Shown here: piece by piece, positions 13,109 to 21,011 of the stretch | How positions within the stretch are numbered: the stretch's first letter is position 1 | Layout: every line of letters starts with the position of its first letter | Assembly: GCA_964407825.1 (NCBI GenBank) | Contig: CAYOXD010000046.1 | Location: forward strand, 1 to 22,453 | DNA length: 22,453 bases | DNA from: CAYOXD01 sp964407825 | Lineage (GTDB): Bacteria > Desulfobacterota > Desulfobacteria > Desulfobacterales > JAFDDL01 | Direction: 5' to 3' | Position numbers and translations under genes: made by a program | Notes under the pieces: generated by a model | The model's input: the letters and a program-made list of their open reading frames with translations, nothing else | What the model was told of the DNA's origin: nothing | The model's database searches: none

Positions 13109-13782
13109 ACTTATTGCGCAACCGCAAGTCGGAGATCCGTTGGCGCCTGGTGGGGATCCTGGGAAAGTGGATCATCGATGCACTCGCGGGCAGCCTTCGC
13201 ATCCAGAAGGTTGGCTTTGAAAGGGTCCGGGACATCGTGGCGTCCAGGCGATACATCCTGGCTTTCTGGCATTCGCGGATCCTTATCATCAGCCATCAGG
13301 CCAAGGGCTTGAACGGGGTGGCCATGGTCAGCCGTTCCGGTGATGGAGAGATCATTGCCCAGGTGCTCCAGCGCCAAGGCCAATCGGTGGTCAGAGGGTC
13401 CACCGGCAGGGGGGGCTTGCGTGCCCTGGCCCGGCAGATTAAACTGTTGAAAGAGGCGGCCCGGCCCGGCGGCATGATTCCGGACGGGCCCCAGGGGCCC
13501 CGGTACCGGGTCCAGTCGGGCATCATCACCCTGGCGCAAAAAACCGGCTACACCATTTTGCCCATCAGTTACAGTGCCCGGAAAATAAAGGTGTTCGACA
13601 GCTGGGACCGGTTTGTCCTGCCCTATCCCTTTACCCGGTGCCGTCTGATTTACGGGGAGCCGGTGGTGGTTCCCCCGGATGCGGACCGGGCGGCCTTGGA
13701 GGCCTGCCGGGTAACCCTCGAAAAGGAGATGCGCCGGATCACTTTCGTTCACGACCGGCATTTCGGCCATGAGATCCGGTAG
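13105..13782 (+). CDS. DUF374 lysophospholipid-acyltransferase-like protein, possible lipid A acyltransferase
   Basis: The 225-residue product belongs to the DUF374 family, related to PlsC/LpxL-type acyltransferases. Visible blocks are ILAFWHSRILI (51-61; the place where the usual HX4D motif would be), VSRSGDGEIIAQVL (75-88), RGSTGRGGLRAL (97-108), MIPDGPQGPRYRVQSG (124-139) and LPISYSARKIKVFDSWDRF (152-170). A basic amphipathic N-terminal stretch suggests membrane association. It overlaps lpxB by 4 nt and precedes msbA by 17 nt, so a late acylation step of lipid A before flipping is a plausible role. Direct evidence for the reaction cannot be read from the sequence. Confidence 0.85.
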   Translation: MNLLRNRKSEIRWRLVGILGKWIIDALAGSLRIQKVGFERVRDIVASRRYILAFWHSRILIISHQAKGLNGVAMVSRSGDGEIIAQVLQRQGQSVVRGSTGRGGLRALARQIKLLKEAARPGGMIPDGPQGPRYRVQSGIITLAQKTGYTILPISYSARKIKVFDSWDRFVLPYPFTRCRLIYGEPVVVPPDADRAALEACRVTLEKEMRRITFVHDRHFGHEIR

Positions 13783-13799
13783 ATCAGGATTTATTGAAT

Positions 13800-15788
13800 A
13801 TGTTATCCAAAATCGAAAAAGGGGGGCTCGAGCCTCGTTCCGGCAACAGAGACCATTCCTTATACCCGTGGGATAAGTATCATCGCGGCAAGAGTGGAGC
13901 GCCGCTGCGTCCATCTGGGCTCGGCCTGTTCGATCCCGATGGCCCCGGCGTCGTGGAAACAATGTGCGAGCCGAAGCTGCCCCGAAATGACCGGGACAAG
14001 GATCAAGGTCAAAAGGGCGAAGCGCACGAGCCGCCGACCAAGAACAAGAATAAAGCCCGTCGCCAGCGGATCTTCAGCCTCATTAAAGGAAACCGTCTGA
14101 AACTGGGTGGGGCCATGCTCTGTTCCCTGGTGGTTTCCGGTTCCACAGCGGCCATCGCCTGGCTCATGAAGCCGGTGATAGATGATATCTTCGTTCGACA
14201 GGACTTGACCATGCTCAAGGTGCTGCCCTTTGCGGTGGTATTGCTCTTCGTGTTTCGCAGCCTCGGCATGTACGGCCAGGAATATCTCATGAGCCATGCC
14301 GGCCAGAGCGTGATCATGCAGCTTCGATGCGCCCTGTATGACCGGATCCAGGACTTGCCCCTGTCCTTTTTCCATGCGGAGCGGACCGGGGTCCTCATGT
14401 CCCGGGTCACCAACGACGTCAACCTGGTCAAATCGCTGGTCTCAGAGGCGGTCAAGGCGGCGGTGCGAGATTGCTTCAGTGTCGTTGCGCTCACAGGTGT
14501 TATTTTTTACAGGGATTGGCAGCTGGCCCTCATCGCCATGGTGGTGTTCCCCGCGGCCTTTTTTCCAGTGCTAGCCCTGGGGCGGCGGGTGCGCCGCATC
14601 AGCACCCGCCACCAGGAGACCATTGCGGATATGAGCTGTTTTCTGCACGAGACCTTTTCCGGCAACAAGATTGTCAAAGCCTTCGGGATGGAGGCGCACG
14701 AGAAGGGCCGGTTTTTCAAAAAGGCTTGGAAACTGTTTCGACTTGAATTGAAAACTGTTTCCGCCAAGGCCCTCTCGCCGGCCATCATGGAATTCTTGGC
14801 CGGGCTCGGCATCGCGTTTATCATCTGGTACGGCGGCAGCAGGGTCATTGACGGCTCCTCCACCCCTGGCACCCTCATCTCCTTCCTGGCGGCCGTGATG
14901 CTGCTCTACGACCCGGTGAAGAAAATCAGCCGGGTCAACAGCGTGATCCAGCAGGGGCTGGCGGCAACCGACCGGATCTTCGATATTCTGGAGAGGGAAT
15001 CGGACATCCCGGAGGTGGATTCACCGGTGACCATCGCCCCCGGCCCCCATCGGGTATCCTTTGACGGGGTCTGCTTCAAATATGAAGCGGTCAATGTGCT
15101 GGAGGACATCAATCTGGATGTGAAACCCGGTGAAGTGCTGGCCCTCGTGGGTATGAGCGGCGGGGGAAAGACCACGCTGGTCAACCTTATTCCCCGGTTT
15201 TACGACGTATCGGCGGGTGCCGTTCGTATCGATGACATGGATATCCGCCATGCCTCCCTGCAATCCCTGCGAGAGCAGATCGCCGTGGTGACCCAGGAAC
15301 CGATTCTATTCAACGACACCGTTGGAAACAATATCGCCTATGGAAACCCCGGGGTGTCCATCGAGCAAATCGAGGCGGCGGCCCGGGACGCCTATGCCTA
15401 CGATTTTATCCGTCAGTTCCCCAGAGGCTTCGATACCACCATCGGTGAGTTGGGAGGGCGTCTTTCCGGCGGGGAGAAGCAACGGATTTGCATCGCCAGG
15501 GCCCTGCTCAAAAATGCGCCCATCCTGATCCTCGATGAGGCCACCAGCAGTCTGGATACCGAGTCGGAGATGTGGGTGCAAAAGGCCTTGGAGAATTTGA
15601 TGCAGGGCCGCACCACCTTCGTCATCGCCCACCGGCTTTCCACCATTTCCAACGCCCATCGGATTATCGTGCTGGTGGGGGGGCGGGTGGTGGAGCAGGG
15701 GACCCACGAGCAGTTAATGACCCTCGACGGCGAGTACAGGAAACTCTATGGTATACAGTCTTCCAATGCTGGCTTGAGTGCAGCGTGA
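13800..15788 (+). CDS. msbA: MsbA-type lipid A export ABC transporter (permease-ATPase fusion)
   Basis: MsbA flips core-lipid A across the inner membrane. From ATG 13800 it is 662 residues, against 582 in E. coli. Numbered from an alternative ATG at 13962 (608 residues), six transmembrane segments lie within about 45-315. Then come Walker A GMSGGGKTT (398-406), the signature LSGGEKQR, Walker B ILILDEATSSLD and the switch IAHRLST. The 13800 start has AGGA ten nt upstream and is 17 nt after the preceding gene; TTG 13794 is also in frame. The first 90 residues are hydrophilic, rich in D, K, N and R, and unlike the family, so the true start may be 13962. The last gene of the lipid A run; waaA and lpxK do not follow. 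Confidence 0.93.
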   Translation: MLSKIEKGGLEPRSGNRDHSLYPWDKYHRGKSGAPLRPSGLGLFDPDGPGVVETMCEPKLPRNDRDKDQGQKGEAHEPPTKNKNKARRQRIFSLIKGNRLKLGGAMLCSLVVSGSTAAIAWLMKPVIDDIFVRQDLTMLKVLPFAVVLLFVFRSLGMYGQEYLMSHAGQSVIMQLRCALYDRIQDLPLSFFHAERTGVLMSRVTNDVNLVKSLVSEAVKAAVRDCFSVVALTGVIFYRDWQLALIAMVVFPAAFFPVLALGRRVRRISTRHQETIADMSCFLHETFSGNKIVKAFGMEAHEKGRFFKKAWKLFRLELKTVSAKALSPAIMEFLAGLGIAFIIWYGGSRVIDGSSTPGTLISFLAAVMLLYDPVKKISRVNSVIQQGLAATDRIFDILERESDIPEVDSPVTIAPGPHRVSFDGVCFKYEAVNVLEDINLDVKPGEVLALVGMSGGGKTTLVNLIPRFYDVSAGAVRIDDMDIRHASLQSLREQIAVVTQEPILFNDTVGNNIAYGNPGVSIEQIEAAARDAYAYDFIRQFPRGFDTTIGELGGRLSGGEKQRICIARALLKNAPILILDEATSSLDTESEMWVQKALENLMQGRTTFVIAHRLSTISNAHRIIVLVGGRVVEQGTHEQLMTLDGEYRKLYGIQSSNAGLSAA

Positions 15789-15804
15789 AGGCCTTTCCCT
15801 GAAT

Positions 15805-15824
15805 TTCGCTCCACTTCGCTCCAC
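15805..15824 (+). repeat. 10-bp tandem direct repeat downstream of msbA
   Basis: TTCGCTCCAC is repeated exactly twice in tandem (15805-15814 and 15815-15824), 16 nt after the msbA stop. The role is unknown. It is followed by an AT-rich patch (15829-15853). Confidence 0.6.
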
Positions 15825-15866
15825 CCCATTATATATTCCCTAATAATAGATAGCTGTAGGAAATCC

Positions 15867-15910
15867 GGAGGAACATCCAACCTCCCGCGCGGTCTCGTCC
15901 CATTTTTTTT
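15867..15910 (+). terminator. Possible terminator region at the end of the lipid A operon
   Basis: GGAGG (15867-15871) and CCTCC (15881-15885) can pair around a 9-nt loop. The palindrome CCGCGCGG (15884-15891) competes with it, and a run of eight T follows at 15903-15910. The T-run is 17 nt away from the stem, so this is not a canonical intrinsic terminator and readthrough into mraZ is possible. Confidence 0.25.
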
Positions 15911-15911
15911 C

Positions 15912-15917
15912 TTGACA
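15912..15917 (+). promoter_or_regulatory. Candidate -35 box of the mra (dcw) promoter
   Basis: TTGACA lies 62 nt before the mraZ start, directly after the T-run. A -10 box at the normal spacing is not convincing (TTTGAA at 15935-15940 after 17 bp). A promoter here is expected because dcw clusters usually have one upstream of mraZ, but the exact -10 is not established. Confidence 0.35.
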
Positions 15918-15940
15918 CATGCCCTGAACTAGGATTTGAA

Positions 15941-15975
15941 GGGTGTAAAGTGGGGATGTGTGGATCTTTAGGGGG
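15941..15975 (+). promoter_or_regulatory. Candidate MraZ-binding repeats upstream of mraZ
   Basis: Four G-rich pentamers start at exact 10-bp intervals: GGGTG (15941), TGGGG (15951), TGGAT (15961) and GGGGG (15971), each separated by 5 nt. E. coli MraZ is reported to bind TGGGN repeats separated by 5-nt spacers in front of its own gene. The spacing fits exactly, while only one copy matches TGGGN perfectly. The last repeat doubles as the mraZ ribosome-binding region, so binding could block both transcription and translation. Confidence 0.5.
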
Positions 15976-15979
15976 GTGA

Positions 15980-16423
15980 ATGTTTCGAGGCAGTTCCTTC
16001 CATAACCTGGATGAAAAGGGGCGTATCATCATCCCGACCCGTTTCCGGAACCACATCCGGGATAACGGCGGGATGTTAATGGTGTCCCAGATGGATGGAT
16101 GCCTGGTGGGCTATACGATGGGCGAATGGAACAAAATCGAAACCAAGCTGATGGATATGGCGGAAAAGAGTGCGAAAATGCGCCGTTTCCGACGGATTTT
16201 CATCGGCGAAGCCGCCGAATGCAGCTGCGATCGGCAGGGCAGGGTGCTGGTTCCGCCGACCCTTCGCCAATATGCGGAACTGATGAAAGAGATCGTCCTG
16301 GTGGGGGTACTCGATCATTTCGAGATATGGTCGAAGGAAAAGTGGGATGCCGAGAAGACGCACCTTTTTGAGGACCTGAAAGAGGAGGACTTCAGTAACG
16401 AAATAGCCAAACTGGGACTCTAA
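15980..16423 (+). CDS. mraZ: MraZ, transcriptional regulator of the division and cell wall cluster
   Basis: This 147-residue DNA-binding protein has two SpoVT/AbrB-like half-domains. Each carries the conserved DxxGRxxxP signature: LDEKGRIIIPTRFR (10-23) and CDRQGRVLVPPTLR (83-96). The family forms ring-shaped oligomers that bind direct repeats upstream of mraZ and control the dcw cluster. Matching 10-bp-phased repeats are present just upstream here. The ATG at 15980 follows the strong G-rich ribosome region AGGGGGG. It starts the dcw cluster, 191 nt after msbA and 5 nt before rsmH. Length matches the family (about 140-152). Confidence 0.96.
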   Translation: MFRGSSFHNLDEKGRIIIPTRFRNHIRDNGGMLMVSQMDGCLVGYTMGEWNKIETKLMDMAEKSAKMRRFRRIFIGEAAECSCDRQGRVLVPPTLRQYAELMKEIVLVGVLDHFEIWSKEKWDAEKTHLFEDLKEEDFSNEIAKLGL

Positions 16424-16428
16424 GCGCC

Positions 16429-17370
16429 ATGCCGATCCGTCACCCGACAGCCATGCTCAGTGAAGCGCTCGAGTGGTTGAATTGTCAGCCCGGAAAGATT
16501 TATGTGGACGGCACCCTGGGAGGGGGCGGACACGCCAGGGCCATCTGTGATCGGCTGGGGGCTGGGGGGCGGTTTATCGGCATCGATCAGGATCCGGCGG
16601 CGGTGCAACATGCCGAAGGCCTTCTTTCCTCTTTCACCTGTCAACGACACCTCTTTCACGACAATTTTCAACATCTGCCAAGAATTCTCAGGGAGCTCCA
16701 CATTCCCTTAGTTGACGGCATCCTGCTCGATCTCGGAATTTCTCTCTACCAACTGGAAGCCAGCGGGCGGGGCTTCAGCTTCATGCGGCGCAGCGAACCG
16801 CTGGACATGCGGATGAACCCCGATGAAGCGCTGACGGCCGAAATCCTGGTGAACCAGCTGGATCAACGGGAGTTGACGCATATTTTCAAGACATATGGAG
16901 AGGAGCGGTTTGCCAGGCGCATTGCCGAGAGGATCGTGGCGGCCAGAAACACGGCGCCCCTTCGAACCAGCGGCCAACTGGTTGACATTGTTACGGAGGC
17001 CATTCCCTCCAGGTCTGCGGCCAGGCAGCGCATTCATCCGGCGACACGGGTCTTCATGGCGTTGCGGATTGCCGTGAACCGGGAGTTGGAAGCCCTCCGC
17101 GGCTTTTTGGATACGGCGTTGGCCTGTCTTGCCCCAAAGGGGCGGTTGTGCGTGCTGTCCTTCCACTCCCTGGAGGATCGGGAGGTCAAGCAACACATGA
17201 AATCATGGGCCTCCGGCTGCACCTGCCCCAAGGAGATACCGGTTTGCGTCTGCGGGAATACACCCCGGGTGCGACTTTTAACCCGCCGGGCCGTGCGGCC
17301 GACGGCGGTGGAAGTGGAAACAAATCCTCTTGCCCGGAGCACGCGTCTCCGGGCTGTGGAAAAACGATGA
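16429..17370 (+). CDS. rsmH: RsmH (MraW), 16S rRNA C1402 N4-methyltransferase
   Basis: This 313-residue SAM-dependent enzyme methylates N4 of C1402 in 16S rRNA. SAM-binding blocks are YVDGTLGGGGHA (25-36) and GIDQDP (51-56). DGILLDLGISLYQLE (97-110) corresponds to the usual GVSS-QL region, followed by FSFMRRSEPLDMRMNP (116-131), YGEERFARRIA and SFHSLEDREVK (244-254). A CxC-x6-CxC cluster (Cys264, 266, 273, 275) near the C-terminus may bind metal. The ATG at 16429 places HPTAML where homologues begin; ATG 16453 would cut into the conserved start. No strong ribosome site is present, so coupling to mraZ, 5 nt upstream, is likely. Confidence 0.96.
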   Translation: MPIRHPTAMLSEALEWLNCQPGKIYVDGTLGGGGHARAICDRLGAGGRFIGIDQDPAAVQHAEGLLSSFTCQRHLFHDNFQHLPRILRELHIPLVDGILLDLGISLYQLEASGRGFSFMRRSEPLDMRMNPDEALTAEILVNQLDQRELTHIFKTYGEERFARRIAERIVAARNTAPLRTSGQLVDIVTEAIPSRSAARQRIHPATRVFMALRIAVNRELEALRGFLDTALACLAPKGRLCVLSFHSLEDREVKQHMKSWASGCTCPKEIPVCVCGNTPRVRLLTRRAVRPTAVEVETNPLARSTRLRAVEKR

Positions 17371-17374
17371 TGCA

Positions 17375-17395
17375 CCGGCCCGAAAAGAGGGCCGG
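17375..17395 (+). other. Perfect GC hairpin between rsmH and ftsL
   Basis: CCGGCCC (17375-17381) and GGGCCGG (17389-17395) pair over 7 bp around GAAAAGA. No T-run follows, so it is probably an intercistronic mRNA element, not a terminator. It sits 24 nt before the ftsL start and inside a 13-codon open frame that begins in the rsmH stop. Confidence 0.5.
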
Positions 17396-17419
17396 CAATG
17401 GGCTTTAGAGGGGGAATGC

Positions 17420-17719
17420 ATGCCGCCCAAACAATCATCCGCCAGGTATCCGTCCGGGAGGGCCAGCTGGAGGTGGATTCTGCTGATGTTTGTTTTCTTC
17501 TGCCAGCTGTTGGTCTGCACATGGTGCAGGGTGCAGGTGGTTCGGGGAGGGTATGAAATTACCCGGGCCCAAGCGGAGCAGCGCCATCTGATTGCGGACC
17601 GAGAGAACCTGAGACTCGAATTGGCGCACTTGAAGTCACCGGAGCGGATTGCCAGGATCGCAAGGGACCACCTCCACCTGGTGGCCCCCAGCAAACAACA
17701 GACGATGGAGATGGAATGA
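17420..17719 (+). CDS. ftsL: FtsL, cell division protein
   Basis: The 99-residue bitopic membrane protein has the expected FtsL layout: a basic cytoplasmic tail (1-18), one transmembrane segment (about 19-37, starting WILLMFVFFCQLLVC) and a periplasmic leucine-zipper-like helix (about 45-75). It ends with SPERIARIARDHLHLVAPSKQQ, a typical FtsL/FtsB-family ending. FtsL links FtsB and FtsQ to the septal synthase FtsWI. ATG 17420 follows GAGGGGG (17408-17414) with normal spacing; an in-frame start at 17330 would overlap rsmH and add 30 unlike residues. Identification rests on topology and location between rsmH and ftsI because FtsL sequences diverge widely. Its stop overlaps the ftsI start (ATGA). 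Confidence 0.88.
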   Translation: MPPKQSSARYPSGRASWRWILLMFVFFCQLLVCTWCRVQVVRGGYEITRAQAEQRHLIADRENLRLELAHLKSPERIARIARDHLHLVAPSKQQTMEME

Positions 17720-19455
17720 AGCGGACGGGCAAAGACCCGATCAACCTGCGCATCGGCATCATCGGAGGATTGATGGGCCTCTGGTTCTCCGTCGTCTGTG
17801 CCCGGGTCGTCTATCTTCAGGCCTTCCACGACGACTGGCTCTCCCGGCGTGCCTCCAGTCAGTATGAGCAGACCGTCGAACGGCAGGGCAAACGGGGTAC
17901 CATTTTCGACTGCCATCTCCGGGAAATGGCCGTGAGCGTCAATGCCGTGTCGATTGCCGCCGATCCAGACCAGATCACGAATGTGCCCCGTACCGCCGCT
18001 GCTCTGGCCAAGATCCTGAAGTTGAATGGAAAGACCCTGCGGCGGCGCCTGAATACCCATCGCTCCTTTGTCTGGGTGGACCGCCAGGTCAGCCCCCGGC
18101 AGAGCGCATCGGTCAAGGCCCTGTCTCTTCCGGGAATCACCTTTGAAACGGAGCACCAGCGATTTTACCCCAACCGCACCCTGGCGGCCCAGGTCCTCGG
18201 GTTTGCTGGCATCGATGGCCGGGGGCTCGAGGGGATCGAGTTCCGTTTCAATCAGGACCTCAAGGGAGACCCCCAACGGTGCACCATGCTGAGGGACGCC
18301 CTTGGCCGCGGGTTTTCGGCAGCCGAGGCCGATGCGGCATCTACGGCCGGCAACAATCTGATACTTACCATCGACCGGAACATCCAGTTCTTTGTGGCGC
18401 GGGATCTGGCCGAGGCCGTTCGCGGATCGGAGGCTGAATCCGGGATGGCCATCGTCATGGTGCCCTCCACCGGCGCCATTCTGGCCATGGCCCTTTACCC
18501 CTTTTTCAATCCCAACGCCTATGCCGATTTCCCTCGGGATACCTGGCGGGACAGGGCCATTACCGACCCCTTCGAGCCGGGCTCCACCATGAAGATCTTC
18601 ACCGCGGCCGCCGCCCTGGAACACGGTGGGATTACGGCCAATACCATATTCTTCTGCGAAAACGGCGCCTGGCGGATTGGCCGGCACACGCTGCACGACA
18701 CCGAACCCCACGGCTGGCTGTCCCTGCAACGGATCGTTCAATATTCGAGCAATATCGGTGCTGCCAAGATCTGCAAGCGCATCGGCGACAAAGCCCTCTA
18801 CCGGACCCTGAGGGATTTCGGTTTCGGGCAAGAAACGGGAATCGACTGTCCGGGAGAGACCACCGGCTGCCTCATGCCCTATGAGCGCTGGTCCGCCATG
18901 GACGCCGGTGCCATCAGCTTCGGCCAAGGGGTGAGTGTATCGGCCATTCAACTCGTCACCGCCGTCAATGCCATCGCCAATGGGGGGCTTCTGATGAGAC
19001 CCTATATTGTGCAGGCGGTGACGAACCCCAACGGCCGCCTGGTTCGTCGGTATCTGCCCCATAAGGTACGCCGGGTGGTCAGTCCCGCCACGGCTAAAGC
19101 GCTCACCCGAATCCTGGAGACCGTGACAGAGCCGGGGGGAACCGGCACCAAAGCCGCGATTGAAGGCTGCCAGGTGGCCGGAAAGACCGGCACCGCCCAA
19201 AAGGTCGATCCGCAGGGGCGGTATTCCAACCACCGATTTATCGCCTCGTTTGTCGGTTATTTCCCGGCCGAGCATCCCGTGGCGACCGTGCTGGTGGTGG
19301 TAAACGCACCCCGGAAGGATTATTACGGGGGGCTGGTGGCCGCACCCGCCTTTCGGAAGATTGCCATGGAATTGATGAACTATCTGAATAGCGAATCCAT
19401 GCCGCAGGTCCCGAAGTTTTCCGCGGCCCTCAATCCTCGGGAGGTGAGCGGGTGA
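17716..19455 (+). CDS. ftsI: FtsI (PBP3-type), septal peptidoglycan transpeptidase
   Basis: This 579-residue class B penicillin-binding protein cross-links septal peptidoglycan with FtsW. It has a short cytoplasmic N-terminus, one transmembrane segment (about 13-33) and the class B dimerisation domain containing KRGTIFDCHLREMAVS (59-74) and NRTLAAQVLGFAG (153-165). The transpeptidase domain has active-site SxxK (Ser290-Thr-Met-Lys293), SxN (Ser344-Ser-Asn346) and KTG (490-492). No PASTA repeats follow, and the protein ends about 30 residues after the last domain strand. It overlaps ftsL and murE by 4 nt each. Confidence 0.95.
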   Translation: MKRTGKDPINLRIGIIGGLMGLWFSVVCARVVYLQAFHDDWLSRRASSQYEQTVERQGKRGTIFDCHLREMAVSVNAVSIAADPDQITNVPRTAAALAKILKLNGKTLRRRLNTHRSFVWVDRQVSPRQSASVKALSLPGITFETEHQRFYPNRTLAAQVLGFAGIDGRGLEGIEFRFNQDLKGDPQRCTMLRDALGRGFSAAEADAASTAGNNLILTIDRNIQFFVARDLAEAVRGSEAESGMAIVMVPSTGAILAMALYPFFNPNAYADFPRDTWRDRAITDPFEPGSTMKIFTAAAALEHGGITANTIFFCENGAWRIGRHTLHDTEPHGWLSLQRIVQYSSNIGAAKICKRIGDKALYRTLRDFGFGQETGIDCPGETTGCLMPYERWSAMDAGAISFGQGVSVSAIQLVTAVNAIANGGLLMRPYIVQAVTNPNGRLVRRYLPHKVRRVVSPATAKALTRILETVTEPGGTGTKAAIEGCQVAGKTGTAQKVDPQGRYSNHRFIASFVGYFPAEHPVATVLVVVNAPRKDYYGGLVAAPAFRKIAMELMNYLNSESMPQVPKFSAALNPREVSG

Positions 19456-21011
19456 AACTCTCCAGGCTTCTCGACATGGCCGCCGTTGACATCCTCGATG
19501 GAGCGCTTACGGAAGACCCGGATATCCGCTCGGTTCACTACCGGTCCCAGTCGGTTCGGCCGGGAGGCCTCTTTGTGGCCATTTGCGGGCATGCTGTCGA
19601 CGGCCATGGATTCATTCCGGACGCAGAAGTCCGCGGTGCCTCGGCCGTCCTGGTGGAAAAGCCGGTGGCAACCGGTGTGCCCCGGGTCCGGGTGAAGGAC
19701 AGCCGCCGAGCCCTGGCCCGGATATCGGCCGCTTTTTATGGCATGCCCTCCGCCAGCCTTTGTCTTGTCGGTATTACCGGCACCAATGGAAAGACAACGG
19801 TCACCTATCTGGTGGAGCAAATGCTTCTGCGGGCAGGGAAGGTGCCGGGGGTGATCGGCACCATCGCGTACCGGTACGGGGGGGAGGTTTTCGATGCGCC
19901 GGTGACAACGCCCGAGTCCTTGGATCTGCAGCAGATTTTAGCAAAAATGGGGCAAAATGGCGTGACTCACGCCCTCATGGAGGTTTCCTCCCACGGCATC
20001 GACCTCGGCCGGGTGGCCGGGTGTGCGTTCGATGTGGCCGCCTTTACCAATTTGACCCAGGACCATTTGGACTACCACGGAACGCTGGGCCAGTACTGGG
20101 ACTGCAAGAAACGACTCTTTACCGAGTATCTCGTCGAGGGAGGGCATCGGGCCGTGGCCGTGGTCAATGGCGACAATGCCTCTGGCAGGGAGCTTCTCGA
20201 TCTCCTGTCCGGGGGGCAGTCCGGCCCTGCGGTGATCTCCTACGCCGTGCGAATGGCTGGGGCTGACATCCGGGCCGTTGACTGCATATGGGATGCGGCC
20301 GGCATTCGGGGGGAGATTGTCACCCCGGCAGGCAGCTTTCTCTTTAGATCGAGCCTGGTGGGGCGCTACAATCTGGAAAACATCCTGTGTGCCGTCGGGA
20401 TTGCCCAGGCCCTGCAGCTCCCCCTGCCGGCCATTCGGGAGGGAATCGAGTCGCTGAAATGGGTGCCGGGGCGCCTGGAGCCGGTGCAAGACCTGAGCGA
20501 TCGGTATGTGTTCGTGGATTACGCGCATACCCCTGACGCCCTGGACAATGTGTTGTCCGCCCTATCCGAGCTGAAGCGGGGAAGACTCATCTGCATCTTC
20601 GGCTGCGGTGGCGACAGGGACCGTGGAAAGCGCCCCCTCATGGGCAGGATCGCCGCCACCTACTGCGACCTGGTGGTGGTGACATCGGACAATCCCCGCA
20701 CGGAGAACCCGGAAGAGATTATTGCCGCCATTTTGTCAGGCATTCCTTCGGAATTGGCACCCCTGATGGACGCCTCGGAAGTTATCGACGGAGGCGGGCG
20801 GGGAAAGGCGGTGGTCTCCCTCAAGGACAGGGCCGCGGCCATCCATCTGGGGGTGCGGGCAGCCGGGCCTGGGGACATGGTGCTTATCGCGGGCAAGGGG
20901 CATGAAACCTATCAGATCCTGGGTACACAGCGGGTTCCCTTCGATGACCGTACCATCGCAGCGGCCGTGCTGGCGGAACAGACGTCTGGGGCGGGAGGAG
21001 GTAGAAAATGA
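19452..21011 (+). CDS. murE: MurE, UDP-MurNAc-L-Ala-D-Glu:meso-diaminopimelate ligase
   Basis: MurE adds the third amino acid to the peptidoglycan precursor. The 519-residue protein has the three Mur ligase domains: the UDP-binding N-terminal part (about 1-95), the central ATPase with P-loop GITGTNGKTT (107-116), MEVSSHG (176-182) and the carbamylated Lys position around 219 (WDCKKRLF), and the C-terminal domain from about 338. DNPR (413-416, in TSDNPRTENPEE) is the signature for meso-diaminopimelate, which predicts a Gram-negative type stem peptide. The start is GTG 19452, overlapping the ftsI stop as GTGA, with GAGGTGAG just upstream. Confidence 0.96.
   Translation: MKLSRLLDMAAVDILDGALTEDPDIRSVHYRSQSVRPGGLFVAICGHAVDGHGFIPDAEVRGASAVLVEKPVATGVPRVRVKDSRRALARISAAFYGMPSASLCLVGITGTNGKTTVTYLVEQMLLRAGKVPGVIGTIAYRYGGEVFDAPVTTPESLDLQQILAKMGQNGVTHALMEVSSHGIDLGRVAGCAFDVAAFTNLTQDHLDYHGTLGQYWDCKKRLFTEYLVEGGHRAVAVVNGDNASGRELLDLLSGGQSGPAVISYAVRMAGADIRAVDCIWDAAGIRGEIVTPAGSFLFRSSLVGRYNLENILCAVGIAQALQLPLPAIREGIESLKWVPGRLEPVQDLSDRYVFVDYAHTPDALDNVLSALSELKRGRLICIFGCGGDRDRGKRPLMGRIAATYCDLVVVTSDNPRTENPEEIIAAILSGIPSELAPLMDASEVIDGGGRGKAVVSLKDRAAAIHLGVRAAGPGDMVLIAGKGHETYQILGTQRVPFDDRTIAAAVLAEQTSGAGGGRK

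Noticed and set aside
13111..13962. A 283-codon minus-strand frame crossing the DUF374-msbA junction
   Set aside because: It lies opposite a recognisable gene and has no ribosome site or protein similarity that I can see.
15829..15853. AT-rich patch after msbA as a promoter
   Set aside because: It has TATA-like strings but no -35 match at the right distance, and a better TTGACA lies closer to mraZ.
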